Below are positions 33,315 through 45,609 of a stretch of 64,000 nucleotides of DNA, one piece after another; the first letter of the stretch is position 1, and the number at the start of each line of letters is the position of its first letter. The DNA comes from Xiphydria camelus (Eukaryota > Arthropoda > Insecta > Hymenoptera > Xiphydriidae). Under the pieces are notes generated by a model. That model worked only from the letters and a program-made list of their open reading frames with translations, was not told the origin of the DNA and searched no databases. The position numbers and the translations under genes were made by a program. The stretch is from contig OY783199.1 of assembly GCA_963678675.1 (NCBI GenBank), positions 11,244,356 to 11,308,355 of the forward strand. The letters run 5' to 3'.

Positions 33315-33440
33315 CCCGTAAGAAACGCAACAAGCGACATTTTTCTTCGGCAGTATTTGCCGACGGTGTTGAGTCTTTTACATGTGTACCGTTGGCAAAT
33401 ACTGCCGAAGGTAAATGTCGCTTGTTGCGTTTCTTACGGG
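33315..33440. repeat. 126 bp hairpin (CCCGTAAGAAACGC ends)
   Basis: The arms CCCGTAAGAAACGCAACAAG..CGGCAGTATTTGCC are inverted around a ~35 bp loop. The CTTCGGCAGTATTT phrase is also near 40845. It is probably a small MITE. Confidence 0.65.
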
Positions 33441-33513
33441 ATATCCACTCTGTACATATTGGCCAATTTGAAATTAACTTCGGGCAGGCTTGGTCGGTAC
33501 TCGAGTCATTTAA

Positions 33514-33705
33514 TACCGGTAGAAGTCGAGTCGGTAGTTAGAGTAGGTGTCAATTCGGGTGATCGAAGCGTCTAACGTCGAAATCGTAGATTTGTGAATT
33601 ATGGTGAGTAATTTCCATTATTCACAAATTCATGATTTCGAGGTTAGACGCTTCGATCTCCCGAATTGACACCAACTCTAACTACCAACTCGACTTCTAC
33701 CGGTA
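33514..33705. repeat. 192 bp hairpin, TACCGGTAGAAGTCGAG ends
   Basis: The arms run from TACCGGTAGAAGTCGAG through GTCAATTCGGGTGATCGAAG to a tiny central loop and back. It is a short relative of the fold-back at 6841-8018, which shares the GTCAATTCGGG and AATTTGTRAAT stretches. Confidence 0.7.
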
Positions 33706-34620
33706 AAAATTGCTCGCATTCGCCCCGGCCACCAAGCCCGGCCGTAGGTAAATTTCAAGGTCATATGGACATCGGTCATACGGACATCAACATACGGACA
33801 TCGGTTATCGAAATAACCGATCTGAACTTGCTGACGACGCCAATGCGGATGACTACGTATGCGCATTCACGCTTCTCCGGTGATTCTATTGGACGAGGAG
33901 ATACACGGGGGTGCTCAAGCAAAACTCGCAATTTTGCTATGGTCTGATTGATCGCGGACATACGGTACTTGTAAATTTGTGCAGTGTCGTATATGCAACT
34001 AGATTAGATCCTAAGGCCGTACAACCTTCAAGGGTTACTAGATTTTATGGCGGTAAAATTCAAATATTCTATACTAATTTAGGATTGCTATTCTATCGAG
34101 AAATAACGAGCGGATAAATGGAATTCGACACAATGGTTCGCACCGTTTAATAGTATCACAGTCATAAATACCTCGCCAATCCTTAGCTAATCCTAAGTTC
34201 TCCGAAACGGCATATTCCGGGAATGTAAACTGCGAACACCACGGTTTATACCTTTCCTGGAAATCAATTATTATAATTATCGGGCGGGTCGTCGCGAGCC
34301 ATCTAATGCAGTACCCGGCTCATACAGGTACGAGAGAAAAAAAACAAAATTACAGGTTAGAATGACTAATTGATGTGTAAATATCTGGCAGAACAATGTT
34401 GTATGGAAGTGGTGTTCGCCATGTACAGTAAGTGAGTCGGAGTAACTCCTCGTCGATCGGCTCTACTTCGACTCACTTATTTACTTTAGCTGTCATAAGC
34501 CGATTGTGTCAAGCGCGGCATTATTAAATGAAAATGAAATATATTTTTCTACAGTTATAAGATTTAAAATTGTTTGAAATTACTTCGATTACAGATACCA
34601 ATATTCACAAATCCCAATCA
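33706..34620. other. Unassigned region in the nested block
   Basis: It contains a short direct repeat (ACGGACATCRRTYAT-like, 33770-33810) and a segment near 34160 (TAAATACCTCGCCAATCC) that resembles part of the E3 arms (60485, 61250). No gene is recognised. Confidence 0.4.
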
Positions 34621-34789
34621 CATTTCCGTTCCATATTTACCGCTCACGAGATGTTTACACATCAGTGTCTCGAGTTCTAGCAGTTTATTATTATTTCAAT
34701 ACTTCCTTTACTATGAACGAGCTCGCATCTCACGATACGGGGTGTTTCATTTCTGTAAGTCTTCTGGCCTCTCACTTATAAATACTTAA

Positions 34790-37678
34790 TATAGTTACAA
34801 ATACTCGATGAAAAAACAATTTTAATCCTCGTCACTATTTCATCTACTACTGGAACGATTCCATTTTTCATGAACATTTTACTCAGTATTTCAACTGGTC
34901 GAGTAATTTTTGATAAGTATCTTGCATTTGATAATTAATACACAATAGCAGCAATGTGAGAACAGTAGCCAACTGTTCTTCTACAATTAGCACATTCACA
35001 TGTACAGTTTATTACGCCATAAATCCCGATACCGTTAGATTTGTACGTAACGAAGCATCTATATGATGTCCGAGAAATGTGACCAGAATTCATACCTCTC
35101 TGTTAATCGAACCCGATCCTCATTTACTTCTAATTACACTCCGAGCTATACGCAGGCTGTAGGTACCGCTATACTTGGAATTTATAGCACATTCAGATGT
35201 ATAGTTTATTATGCCAGAAATCCCGATGCTGTTAGGTTCGTACCTAATGAAGCATCTATATGATGTTCGAGAAATTTTTCGAGATGGTACTTTGAATTTG
35301 AGCACATTTGGTTCAGCCATCACATATTCGAAAACAACTTTTCCATCTTCATCTATCATTTCGGCTAAATACGATACAGCTTGGGAAAGTTGGTATGATC
35401 CAGTAAAAAGAATCTTCAATTCCGTTTCGGTCATTTCTGGAAAGTCAAGGATTTCGTCAGAAGTGAGAGTTTTGAAAAAAACCTTTCGCCGGATCCAACC
35501 TTTCGTCTCTGCCTTTGTAGCTAGATCATTTTCCGTGCCATTCTGACTGTGCATTCTTTCTAAAATTTCATCCGTGTATTCTACATCAGATTGTAGCCTT
35601 TTGCCGTACGAGTTATTCAAAAATGAGGCAATTCTAACCCCTTCAGACCTGATTTTTTGTGTTTGATGAAAACATTTTTTTGCTTTTGATTTTTGTTCCT
35701 AGTGGTCAATAAAACACATTTATGAAAAAATTTAGGAAATTATGCTACTACATATATTTATTTTAGAATGTACATATACATATATGTGTACATCTAATTT
35801 TACACCAATTTGATAAAAGCAGAAACATTGTATTTAGATTATAAACATTTTAGCATATTTTTAAAGGTGTAAGTAATAACAAATACTCGCTCGATTACCG
35901 ATTAACTGTTTGTTTTTCTAGAGAAATAGACGACGACTTATAAGAGTATTACATCTAATCTACGCGATCTGCGTCTGATGAAACTTAAGAGGGGCTAGTT
36001 CAACCGTTTGCCACCAGATAGTACCAAAAATGCTTTAGTGGGTAGAGAACATATGCACTAACATGTACATAAGGCTGTGTAGATTATTTTAATAAAACAA
36101 ATAAATTTATGTGTAACTACAACTATGTACATGTAGATACGCCAGGTCTGAAGGGGTTAAAATAAACTCCAACTTTAGGTATCAGTTTGTTGTCGATTTT
36201 GTGATCTAGAAGACGATATTTTTGTTTGAAAATGCCGTGAACAGATTCAACCACACAGCGAATTTTAGTCACAAAACGAGATTGGTTAGATTCTTGAGTC
36301 GTTAATTGCTTGCGCTTCCCTTTCAAAGCAGGCATCAATACTCCAAAATGTTTATCTTCGAGAGAGGTATTGTTTTATGTCTCGAAAACCGCGATCGAGT
36401 ACAAATATATCTTTCTTTTCTAGTAATGCACATAAACCATTCTCGTCTTGAATGACAGATTCTAGAATTTTTGCATCATTTTCATTGGCAGGATAAGGTC
36501 CGAGCATATCTACTATGTATCCATTAGTAGTACAAATCGTAAAAGGCTTGCAAAGAGGAACTTTCTTTTGGCCAGAGAAAGATTTTCTTTGGTATTCATT
36601 ATGTGTACTTTTTTTGTGTCGTGCATAGGTGCCATCACAAATTAAAAATAAGGAGTCCGCGTTGAACAACTTTTTTGCGATTTTCGTTGCATGGTTTTTC
36701 AAAAGGTCGGCTCTGTTAATACTTTTAATGCCGAAACGAGTTGGAAAGATATCATTTTCAAATGATGTAACTGCGCTAGCACAGTAATCTAAAATCGTCT
36801 GTTCATGTTCTATACCTAAATATAGAAGCTAACATCTTGTTGGAATTTCCGGTTCGGAGTTTGAAAAGAAATACAATGAGGGCTTGCATTATAGACCGCG
36901 ACTCCCTATTTCGCATGGAAACCATCATGTCTCTCAGTTCAATAAGATTGTCCCAAGATAGTCCTGTAAATACTTGAATTTGCTCTTCTGAAATACTTGA
37001 ATCACCAAGTTTATCATACAACGTTGAATCACATTTCAAGGAAAAAGTTTCCATTATCTTTGCTAAGTCTGAGACACTGAGCTTAGAGGTATTACAATGC
37101 ACTTTTAAGTTGTTTAGATCCTCTTCGTAAAGCCGGTTCTTAATCAGATGAGTTCTACAACATCGATTCCCAACTGGAATAAAAATGTTGTTCTTACTGT
37201 AACATTGCATTCGTGCTTCGTCAGGAACTACAGTGATATTGTTCGTGGAAAAACATAAACAACAATATTTATGAGTAGCAACCGTTCTTTCAATCGGAAT
37301 TTCAACGTACTCCTTAGTTTCATTTGTTTTAAGCGTTACTTCGAATACTGATCCATCAGACGATGATACGCTTTCTGAATCTGAGTTCTTTTTTTCCTGT
37401 TTCTTGTAAATAGAAATTCGACATTTATTACATAACATATCGTTCATCTTCACTTGCCTACCAAGTACAGCAGCATAAGTTTCTGCTTCAGTAGCATTAC
37501 TGATCATTTTTGTTCTGCCTGAAATTCGTTTCAAATCAGTTGCATCGCATCCAGTCCATATTAGTATTTTTCGCAACTTCGACATGTTTAGATAGCAGTA
37601 ATGTTTGATGACATTCAGTGAAATACTTAAAGTAAATAATAAATGACAAAATGGGAAAAGTAGCAATGATACGAACAT
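34790..37678 (-). pseudogene. G transposase: DDE_Tnp_4-type with SWIM-like C-terminus
   Basis: Reading from 37678 down the minus strand: a probable start at MSKLRKILIWTGCD (ATG at 37585) or 37678; Cys motifs (MLCNKCRISI, YCCLCFS); after a frameshift near 36830 LFLICDGTYARHKKS with the first Asp; IFVLDRGFRDIK with the second; after a frameshift near 36358 RCVVESVHGIFKQKYRLLDH with the Glu; a MITE at 35637-36157; then FLNNSYGKRLQ, ILFTGSYQLSQAVSYLAEM and ISRTSYRCFIRYEPN. The C-terminus (YTSECA..GCCSHIAA pattern) resembles a SWIM zinc finger. It is duplicated: one copy ends the gene near 35160 and another lies at 34790-35080. Several frameshifts inactivate it. Confidence 0.75.
35637..36157. mobile_element. 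MITE with ACCCCTTCAGACCTG ends inside the G gene
   Basis: The 15 bp ends ACCCCTTCAGACCTG are exact inverted repeats, flanked by TA (35635-35636 and 36158-36159). Precise excision leaves the uninterrupted minus-strand codons for VYFRIAS, so insertion occurred inside the open transposase gene. The interior is AT-rich and non-coding. Confidence 0.85.
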
Positions 37679-37724
37679 TTTCGAGTCACGGCAATGAGTA
37701 AATCAGACTTGCAACGTCAATCGA

Positions 37725-37733
37725 CTTATATAG
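37725..37733 (-). promoter_or_regulatory. TATA box of the G transposase gene
   Basis: On the minus strand CTATATAAG lies 47 bp upstream of the first in-frame ATG (37678) and ~140 bp upstream of the second (37585). This is the expected distance for a core promoter firing leftward into the gene. A second, weaker TATA-like site is at about 38099-38106. Confidence 0.55.
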
Positions 37734-38231
37734 CCATGGGAACATTCTCTCTCCACTTGTAGTACTTACGCCAATATCCCTGCAGCTGTACTCCTACTCT
37801 TCATGCGTGATCATCCACACTACATGTGATAGGTGGAGAATTTACGGAGCAGATGATGTGTGTTCGTGATCCCGTTCCTTAGGGTCGAATCTCCTGAAGC
37901 ATTTATGAGGAGAGCTTCTGCAGAATCCTTGCACTTGACTTGACTTGATAGACTCCGTCGGCGAGTTCAACTTACGATGTGTTGCACTACTTTATACTAC
38001 ACTAACTGGTTGACCAAGCTTCGTTGACTGAACGTTAACTGAGAGTTGACTGCTAGTTGACTTCTAGTAGACTGCCATAATGCGCACTTAGCTACAATTT
38101 ATATAGCCTTATGTTGAACATAAATTGTAAGATGGTGGGGATAGCGTGGGCTAGTGTGGTTCTTCCTTCCTATTAGGTCACTTTCTGGAATTCGTTCCCT
38201 TAACAATGTTAATTTGCTGTTCCAGGCATAG

Positions 38232-38621
38232 CGGTACCTACAGCCCGCGTATAGCTCGGACTGTAATTAAAAGTAAATGAGGATCGGGTTCGATTAACAG
38301 AGGTATGAATTGTGGACACATTTCTCGGACATCATATAGATGCTTCGATAGGTACAAATCTAACGGTATCGGGATTTATGGCGTAATAAACTGTACAGGC
38401 GAATGTGCTAATGGCAGAAGAACAGTTGGCTGCTGTTCTCACATTGCTGCTATTGTGTATTATTTATCAAATGCAAAATACTTATTAAAAATTACTCGAC
38501 CAGTTGAAATACTGATTGTGAGTAAAATGTTCATGAAAAATGGAATCGTTTCAGTAGTAGATGAAACAGTGACGAGGATTAAAATTGCTATTTCATCGAG
38601 TATTTGTAACTATATTAAGTA
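38232..38621 (+). pseudogene. Inverted copy of the G transposase C-terminus
   Basis: The plus strand reads ISRTSYRCFDRYKSNGIGIY, then GECANGRRTVGCCSHIAAIV (the SWIM-like finger, better preserved here than in the gene copy) and VVDETVTRIKIAISSSICNY, up to a stop created at the Helitron junction. It mirrors 34790-35158 and forms the inner end of the right arm of G. Confidence 0.8.
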
Positions 38622-39948
38622 CTAGCAGCCCGTCCCGGCTTCGCACGGGTAGATTGTGGATTGATTTTGTCCGTCCACCATTGTTTAAATACATTTTTAA
38701 TACAAAACTTTTAGTATTTTTCCCGGGCTACGCAATGGTCATATTGGATTTGACCTTGACCATGACCTTCAAGGTTATATCGAGGTCAAATTAATTTTTT
38801 TTCACGTTCAAATGTGTCCTTGACCATTTTTTCATGTTACCTTTATTGTCAGCGGAGGTCAAATTTAGGTCAAGTATAGTTCGACTTTTTGAACACCCTG
38901 TATAAGATTTACTAACTCAGAAACCTTCGCGGATATGCGTCCAACTGTTCCCCAAATTTTCATCGCAATCGGATGAACGGTTTAGGAAGGCATAATAATC
39001 ATCCGTACCGGTACTTTTTGACCACCTTTTATAAGATTTACTAACTCAGAAACCTTCGCGGACATGCGTCCAACCATTCCCCAACTTTTCATCGCAATCG
39101 GATGAACGGTTTAGGAAGGCATAATAATCATCAGTACCGGTACTTTTTTAACACCTTTTATAAGATTTACTAACAATAAGAAACCTTCGCGGGCATGCGT
39201 CCAACCATTCCCCAGTTTCATCGCAATCGGATGAACGGTTTAGGAAGGCAAATAATCATCCGTACCTGTACTTTTTGAACACCCTGTATAAGATTTATTA
39301 ACTCAAAAACCTTTGCGGGCATACGTCCAACCATTCCCCAACTTTTCATCGCAATCGGATGAACGGTTTAGGAAGGCATAATAATCATCAGTACCAGTAC
39401 TTTTTGAACACCTTTTATAAGATTTACTAACTCAGAAACCTTCGCGGACATGCGTCCAACCATTCCCCAACTTTTCATCGCAATCGGATGACGGTTTAGG
39501 AAGGCATAATAATCATCAGTACCGGTACTTTTTGAACACCCTATATAAGATTTACTAACAATAAGAAACCTTCGCGGGCATGCGTCCAACCATTCCCCAA
39601 AGTTTCATCGCAATTGGATGAACGGTTTAGGAAGGCATTTGATATTACCTTAAAGGTCACGGTCAAGGTCAAATCCAATACGACCACTGGGTAGCCAAGG
39701 GAAAATCCTTAAAGTTTTGTATTAAACATTTTTCTCTAAAATGTTTTCCCGCTGAGATAATCGGCCGTACCGGGACTTTTTGAACACCCTGTATAAGATT
39801 TACTAACTCAGAAACCATCGCAGGCATGCGTCCAACCATTTCCCAAAATTTCATCGCAATCGGATGAACGGTTTAGGAAGGCATACGAGACATACAGACA
39901 GACAGACAGACAGACAGCCAGACAAACATTCATTTTTATATATATAGA
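38622..39948 (-). mobile_element. Complete non-autonomous Helitron in the right arm of G
   Basis: On the minus strand it starts TCTATATATATAAAAATG (39948 downward), has the GTCT microsatellite and ~129 bp tandem units, and ends with the hairpin and CTAG (38625-38622). The matching site in the left arm of G (about 34775-34790, AAATACTTAATATAG) is uninterrupted and shows insertion exactly between A and T. The length is 1327 bp and there is no helicase. Confidence 0.95.
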
Positions 39949-40627
39949 TTTATAAGTGAGAGGCCAGAAGACTTACAGAAATGAAACACCCCGTATCGTG
40001 AGATGCGAGCTCGTTCATAGTAAAGGAAGCATTGAAATAATAATAAATTAATTAATAATAGCATTGAAAGACTGTTCCAGAAAATTAACAATTATGATAT
40101 GCCGAATTATCATAAAAGTGGATAAATTCCTTTGTAGTGTGTGTACAGTGTATATCATATATATAGAAGGTAGGTGATGAGCCGTGTACATTTGTTAATA
40201 TTTTTCAGTGGGGTACACTTCCGATGAAATTGAAAAAATTATGTTATTAAGGACATTCCAAAGAAAAAAATGAGAAAAGAATTGGAGTGGTTCGGATTAA
40301 TTATAACATACAAAAAATTGTTTAAAAATTTCATAAATTTTTTTTGGCGAATTTAAAAAAAAAATTCAAAATATTTTTTTTTGGAATCGGCTTTTCAGGA
40401 AGAGTAACATATTTTTTTCATGAAAATCGGTCGAGCCGTTTCGGAGACAAAGCTGTTTTTCGATTTTACTTCCCCCCTCGTAACTCCCCCCCCCCCCTCC
40501 CTCTATAGCGATTAGGGGTCTAAAAATTTAGGAGATTTAGTATCTCATAGATGCCTATCGATCATATAAATTTGGTGCTGATACACGTGGGGGCAGATTT
40601 CACATGCTTATTCCGCTAGGCCCTTTC

Positions 40628-42000
40628 AATAAATGATAGGACGAGAACGCAATGTTGGATTAAAAAGAAATTTGAGGATTTATTAGAAATGGTAAAGTAC
40701 TACATAAAAAAAATTACAACAAAATCTGTGACTCAAAGGCCGGCGACATTTACAGTTGACGTGGAATCCCCCACATACGGTATGTCCAATGGCTAGTCGA
40801 GCAAGTGCAGCGACCTGAATTTTTCTGAAATTTGACTTCGGCAGTATTTTAGTTAGAGTTGGCTTTGGAAGATGGCGCTACGTACGAGCGAAATATTTGA
40901 AATGGTAAAAGCGGGAGGTAGATAAATGCGGGAGAAGTGAAGTGTAACCTCAAAATTGTGAATGTTGGAATAATGGTGAGTAATTGTTTGAAACGATAAG
41001 ACATAATAATTCGGGTTTCTTTTCGATGTTCAACCAAATAACACGACTGATATTTAATTGCAGAGAGAAACTGATGCGACTGGCAGTCGTGGAGGAAGGG
41101 GCTACCGTCAACGTGGTCCTCGCCAGAGTAGTCGAGCTCTGCCTCGTCGACGAAAGGTGCAATTGAAATGAAATTAAAGTCTGAGTCAAGGTGAAAATTG
41201 GAAGACATGGAAAGAAAACGCGACAGAGTCGCCGACAGAAGGAGTGAGTAAAGTGCGAAAGAAAAGTGCAGTGACGCCGAAAAACCATGTGGAAGACAGT
41301 GACGAACAGCAGCAGCAGCTGGTCGACACTGCTCAACTCCGCACCAGCTCCTGAATGATATCTCGCCGATCGCGATACGCGGCCGCTCCGATGGACAACG
41401 ATTCCAGACATTCGAGTCGTAGTAGCAGCAAGGACAGCAGCAGCAGCAGCAGCAGCGTCAACGGCAGGGGCATTCTTTTAAAGCGAAGGCAGTCCAAGAC
41501 CGACTCGAATAGCTGTAAGAGAAAGACGCATCGGCGGAACATGAAATATCGAAGCAAGACTTGCAATGAGAGTGTGGTAAAAGAAAGAAAAAAAATGACA
41601 GAGACGAGGCGACGAGACAGAGGAGGAAGTCGTCACCACGAGGGGTTCCTGAAACGGTACCAGTACTAGCAACGTGTGAAGAGTTCAAGAGAACGGGCCA
41701 TCTACACCCAGTCGCAAATCATGCAGAGTTCCTGTGACATCCGACAGCGGCATCACGTCAGGAGTATGAACGGTGGAGAAGAACGGGAGCCTCGCTGAAA
41801 AAGGAAGGAGCAGTGTTGGCGATGGCGGTGACAGCCCGGATCATGAGCAAAGGCTGAAGAACCTTGAGCGTTTTGGATAACAAGTGGACGTGACTCGAAT
41901 CAGTTATCGTAATCGATTTACGCCGACACTGGTGCCGTAGCCAATCTCGATCACAATGGATTCTTCCAACTAGAGGCGGTTTCTATATCACTCGTCGCCG
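40628..42000. other. Unassigned region with a Ser-rich open frame
   Basis: A plus-strand frame at 41355-41669 is rich in Ser and Arg because of AGC/CAG triplet runs (41427-41457). The surrounding sequence (41170-41340) is also purine-rich. It lacks a domain and may be a decayed exon or a low-complexity tract. Around 40800-41010 there is weak similarity to the fold-back repeats at 6700-7000 and 9165-9240. Confidence 0.35.
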
Positions 42001-43099
42001 TTGATCCTTTCCCTCTTAATCCTTGTACATAATGCATCTGTTAATATGAAGTTTGATCCGAAACCCTTCCATCCTTCCTATTGTAACACTCTCGTAACAA
42101 TACGGTCCGATTATTTTATATTCATAAGGTTTTATCAGCTTTACGCGTTATTTTCGTTATTTAACCTTGCATTCACACATTATTACTGATGGATTATTAA
42201 TAAATTAATTCATGAAAGTAACTCCACTGGCTTGTGCTATTTTTCGTCCGGTATTTCCTTCCGCAAGATATTTGGATAAATGTCCCCCTTTTCGATCTTG
42301 AAGAGTTTGGTTGGAATAAGCAAGACGGATAGTGGACAGAGTTTAGGCATTAGGAGGCATACAAGATGTCACAATCAGCGGGACAGGATTTCGTGTAATC
42401 GATGGCTTATATGCCATTAGAATTTCCATGAATCGACCCCGGTAAAGATTTTGCAATGGCGATGTCATAAAAATGTAAACTATTTAAGATGTCCAAGGAT
42501 TCATCTTCTTCAGATGATGAACAACCTTTGTCATCGTAATATATTCGCGGTACTTTGATTCGTACAGATGATTGGTGATGATGTATGTTGTGTTAAATTT
42601 TCAGTTTTATTTCTGTTCAAAATATTCGTATTTCTCATGCAAAAAGGTGCGTATTTATTATATTATTACTTTTAAGGTTTTCATTCTGTTTCAAAGTGTT
42701 AGTACGAGGGTATCTGCGAAGTCAGGTTTCATTTCTTTTAGAAATATAAAAATTCCTTTTTCTTATATCATACTGTATGTTCATGTTTCTATTCATATAA
42801 TATAATATGTGTTTCTTATATGTATTTTTTCGTGTCGGTACACTTATGACCTACTTTGTTGTTTCTAATCAATTATACAGTTCCTTCGTTTTCTCATGTA
42901 CCGTGCCACACTTCGCTGTAACTGAGACAGAAGATTACAGTCCAGGAGAAAATATGAAAACAATAACTATGTTCATTTCCAATATATCTGAATTCTGCTT
43001 GGTGGCGAATTCTGTAAATTTTTCTATAAAAACTGTTTTATATTTTTAAAATATTTACGATATTTTTGTTTGTAATGGGGAGGGGGGGGGGGGCTTTAA
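42001..43099. other. AT-rich unassigned region
   Basis: No gene is seen. It ends in a G-run (43080-43093) directly before element J. Confidence 0.4.
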
Positions 43100-43139
43100 A
43101 TGTGTATGTAATCTACAAGGTAAGTGGATTTTTATTCAC

Positions 43140-45030
43140 TTTATAAATAAGAAAAGGGTTGACATACCGAAGAAAATATTCGTAAAACTTATATTTCTTA
43201 TGTTTTTATATATATGATTGCGGAGGCTATTTCTCAAAAAATTCCAAAAACCTCCTTTTCAGTTTAGTATTTTGTTAAAGCTTGTACATTTCTCTTAATA
43301 CCTATATATCGTTTTATTTGCTCAGGGCTGCTCAAACCAAACTATAGATAATTTCGTTATGAGGGCGCGAAACGCCCGAATGATGAATTCTATTTTTTGT
43401 CACTAAGTTTCAAATATGAGGTTGACAGGGTTCGAGGCGGGGTGTTTGGGGGCTCACTTTATATAAATAAGGAAAAGGTTGACATACCGAAAAAAAAATA
43501 TTTGTAAAACATATATATTTCTTATGTTTTTACACATATGATTGAGGAGGTTATTTCTCAAAAAATTCCAAAAACCTCCTTTTCAGTTTAGTATTATATT
43601 AAAGCTTGTACATTCCTCTTAATACCTATATATCGTTTTATTTGCTCAGGGCTGCTCAAACTAAACTATAGATATTTTCGTTATGAGAACGCGAAACGCC
43701 CGAATGACGAATTCTATTTTTTGTCACTAAGTGTCAAATACGAGGTTGACGGGGTTCGAGGTGGGCTGTTTGGGGGCTCACTTTATATAAATAAGAAAAG
43801 GGTTGACATACCGAAAAAAATATTCGTAAAACTTATATTTCTTATGTTTTTACACATATGTTTGCGGAGGCTATTTCTCAAAAAATTCCAAAAACCTCCT
43901 TTTCAGTTTAGTATTTTATTAAAGCTTGTACATTTCTCTTAATACCTCTATATCGTTTTATTTGCTCAGGGCTGCTCAAACCAAACTATAGATAATTTCG
44001 TTATGAGGGCGCGAAACGCCCGAATGATGAATTCTATTTTTTGTCACTAAGTCTCAAATATGAGGTTGACAGGGTTCGAGGCGGGGTGTTTGGGGGCTCA
44101 CTTTATATAAATAAGGAAAAGGTTGACATACCGAAAAAAAAATATTTGTAAAACATATATATTTCTTATGTTTTTACACATATGATTGAGGAGGTTATTT
44201 CTCAAAAAATTCCAAAAACCTCCTTTTCAGTTTAGTATTATATTAAAGCTTGTACATTCCTCTTAATACCTATATATCGTTTTATTTGCTCAGGGCTGCT
44301 CAAACTAAACTATAGATATTTTCGTTATGAGAACGCGAAACGCCCGAATGACGAATTCTATTTTTTGTCACTAAGTGTCAAATACGAGGTTGACGGGGTT
44401 CGAGGTGGGCTGTTTGGGGGCTCACTTTATATAAATAAGAAAAGGGTTGACATACCGAAAAAAATATTCGTAAAACTTATATTTCTTATGTTTTTACACA
44501 TATGTTTGCGGAGGCTATTTCTCAAAAAATTCCAAAAACCTCCTTTTCAGTTTAGTATTTTATTAAAGCTTGTACATTTCTCTTAATACCTCTATATCGT
44601 TTTATTTGCTCAGGGCTGCTCAAACCAAACTATAGATAATTTCGTTATGAGGGCGCGAAACGCCCGAATGATGAATTCTATTTTTTGTCACTAAGTCTCA
44701 AATATGAGGTTGACAGGGTTCGAGGCGGGGTGTTTGGGGGCTCACTTTATATAAATAAGGAAAAGGTTGACATATCGAAAAAAAAATATTTGTAAAACAT
44801 ATATATTTCTTATGTTTTTACACATATGATTGAGGAGGCTATTTCTCAAAAAATTCCAAAAACCTTTTCAATTTAGTATTTTATTAAAGCTTGTACATTC
44901 CTCTTAATATCTATATATCGTTTTATTTGCTTAGGGCTGCTCAAACCACAAACTATAGATATTTTCGTTATGAACGCCCGAATGACGAATTCTATTTTTT
45001 ATCACTAAGTGTCAAATACGAGGTTGACGA
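43140..45030 (+). repeat. Higher-order tandem repeat (324 + 320 bp) in J
   Basis: The landmark TTCTCAAAAAATTCCAAAAA falls at 43231, 43555, 43875, 44199, 44519 and 44843, alternating 324 and 320 bp. The 644 bp dimers are more alike than adjacent monomers: the stretch 43721-43942 is repeated with the same translation at 44365-44586. The right arm has a single inverted monomer (48870-49140). This is early satellite formation from transposon subterminal DNA. Confidence 0.9.
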
Positions 45031-45609
45031 GGTTCGAGGCAAGGTGTTGGGAGTTCGAGCCCCCTAACACCCCGCCTCGAACCCCGTCAACCTCGTATGA
45101 GACTTACAAGGAAACGTTTCGAGGCCGCCGCTTCCGATCTTGATGAAACTTCGTAAATTTAAAGTTTATCGAAAAATAAGAGACCCCTATTTTTTATAGC
45201 GGCCCAATTTTGGTTTAAGGGGGTGAAATGGACCCCTGAATTTTCACCCCCTTCGAGCTATCTCTGAAACGAAGCGAGATAGATGAAAACTTTCAATGTA
45301 CGTTTTGTTTGGTTTTTTTAGTATAATAACATCCCCTAAACAGATTTTGAAAAAAAGCATTATTTTTCAAAAAAAAAAATTTTTTTATCTAATTTTTCGA
45401 AATTTTGGTTTAGTCATGTGGACAAAAACTTAGGAAATTTTATTACAAATTCAACCATGTATGACATGATATATTTCCCTTCTACAGTTTTGCAAATTTC
45501 TAACTTTTATGTCTGATAATGAGCGGGCTACCAATGGCAGTGACGGGATAGGTCGGGGGTTATTACTTCTATGTATTTTAATGCCACTTTTCTTTTATTT
45601 AATAAAGTT

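Larger units (their letters stand above)
29426..34664. mobile_element. Nested block with TGATGTGTAAACATCT ends
   Basis: TGATGTGTAAACATCT at 29426 and its reverse complement ending at 34664 bound a 5.2 kb block that is absent from the matching place in the right arm of G (about 40045-40060). It contains E2 and several hairpins. There is no clear target duplication, and 19 bp of extra DNA follows its right end, so the exact border and single-element status are uncertain. Confidence 0.55.
28238..40627 (-). mobile_element. G: 12.4 kb fold-back transposon, many nested insertions
   Basis: The outer inverted repeats share GAAAGGGCCTAGCGGAATAA, and the arms match in blocks: 28246-28713 with 40160-40627, 29311-29425 with 40055-40160, 34665-34790 with 39949-40045, and 34790-35158 with 38232-38621. 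The left arm is broken by a mariner hairpin and by the 29426-34664 block, the right arm by a Helitron. The centre carries a decayed DDE transposase gene on the minus strand (34790-37678) and a TATA-type promoter. No clean target duplication was found. Confidence 0.75.

Noticed and set aside
28238..40627. Assembly artefact as the cause of the large palindromes
   Set aside because: The arms of G and of the 6841-8018 element differ by substitutions, and G and E1 carry insertions in only one arm, which an artificial inverted duplication would not produce. For J, whose inner arms look essentially identical, the artefact explanation remains possible.
41355..41669. Ser/Arg-rich open frame as a host gene
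   Set aside because: It is driven by AGC/CAG triplets, and reading frames are open on both strands. No splice sites or domains were found, so it is left as an unassigned region.
43721..44586. Two identical 73-codon open frames
   Set aside because: They are the same part of two satellite dimers. The identity reflects recent DNA duplication, not coding selection.
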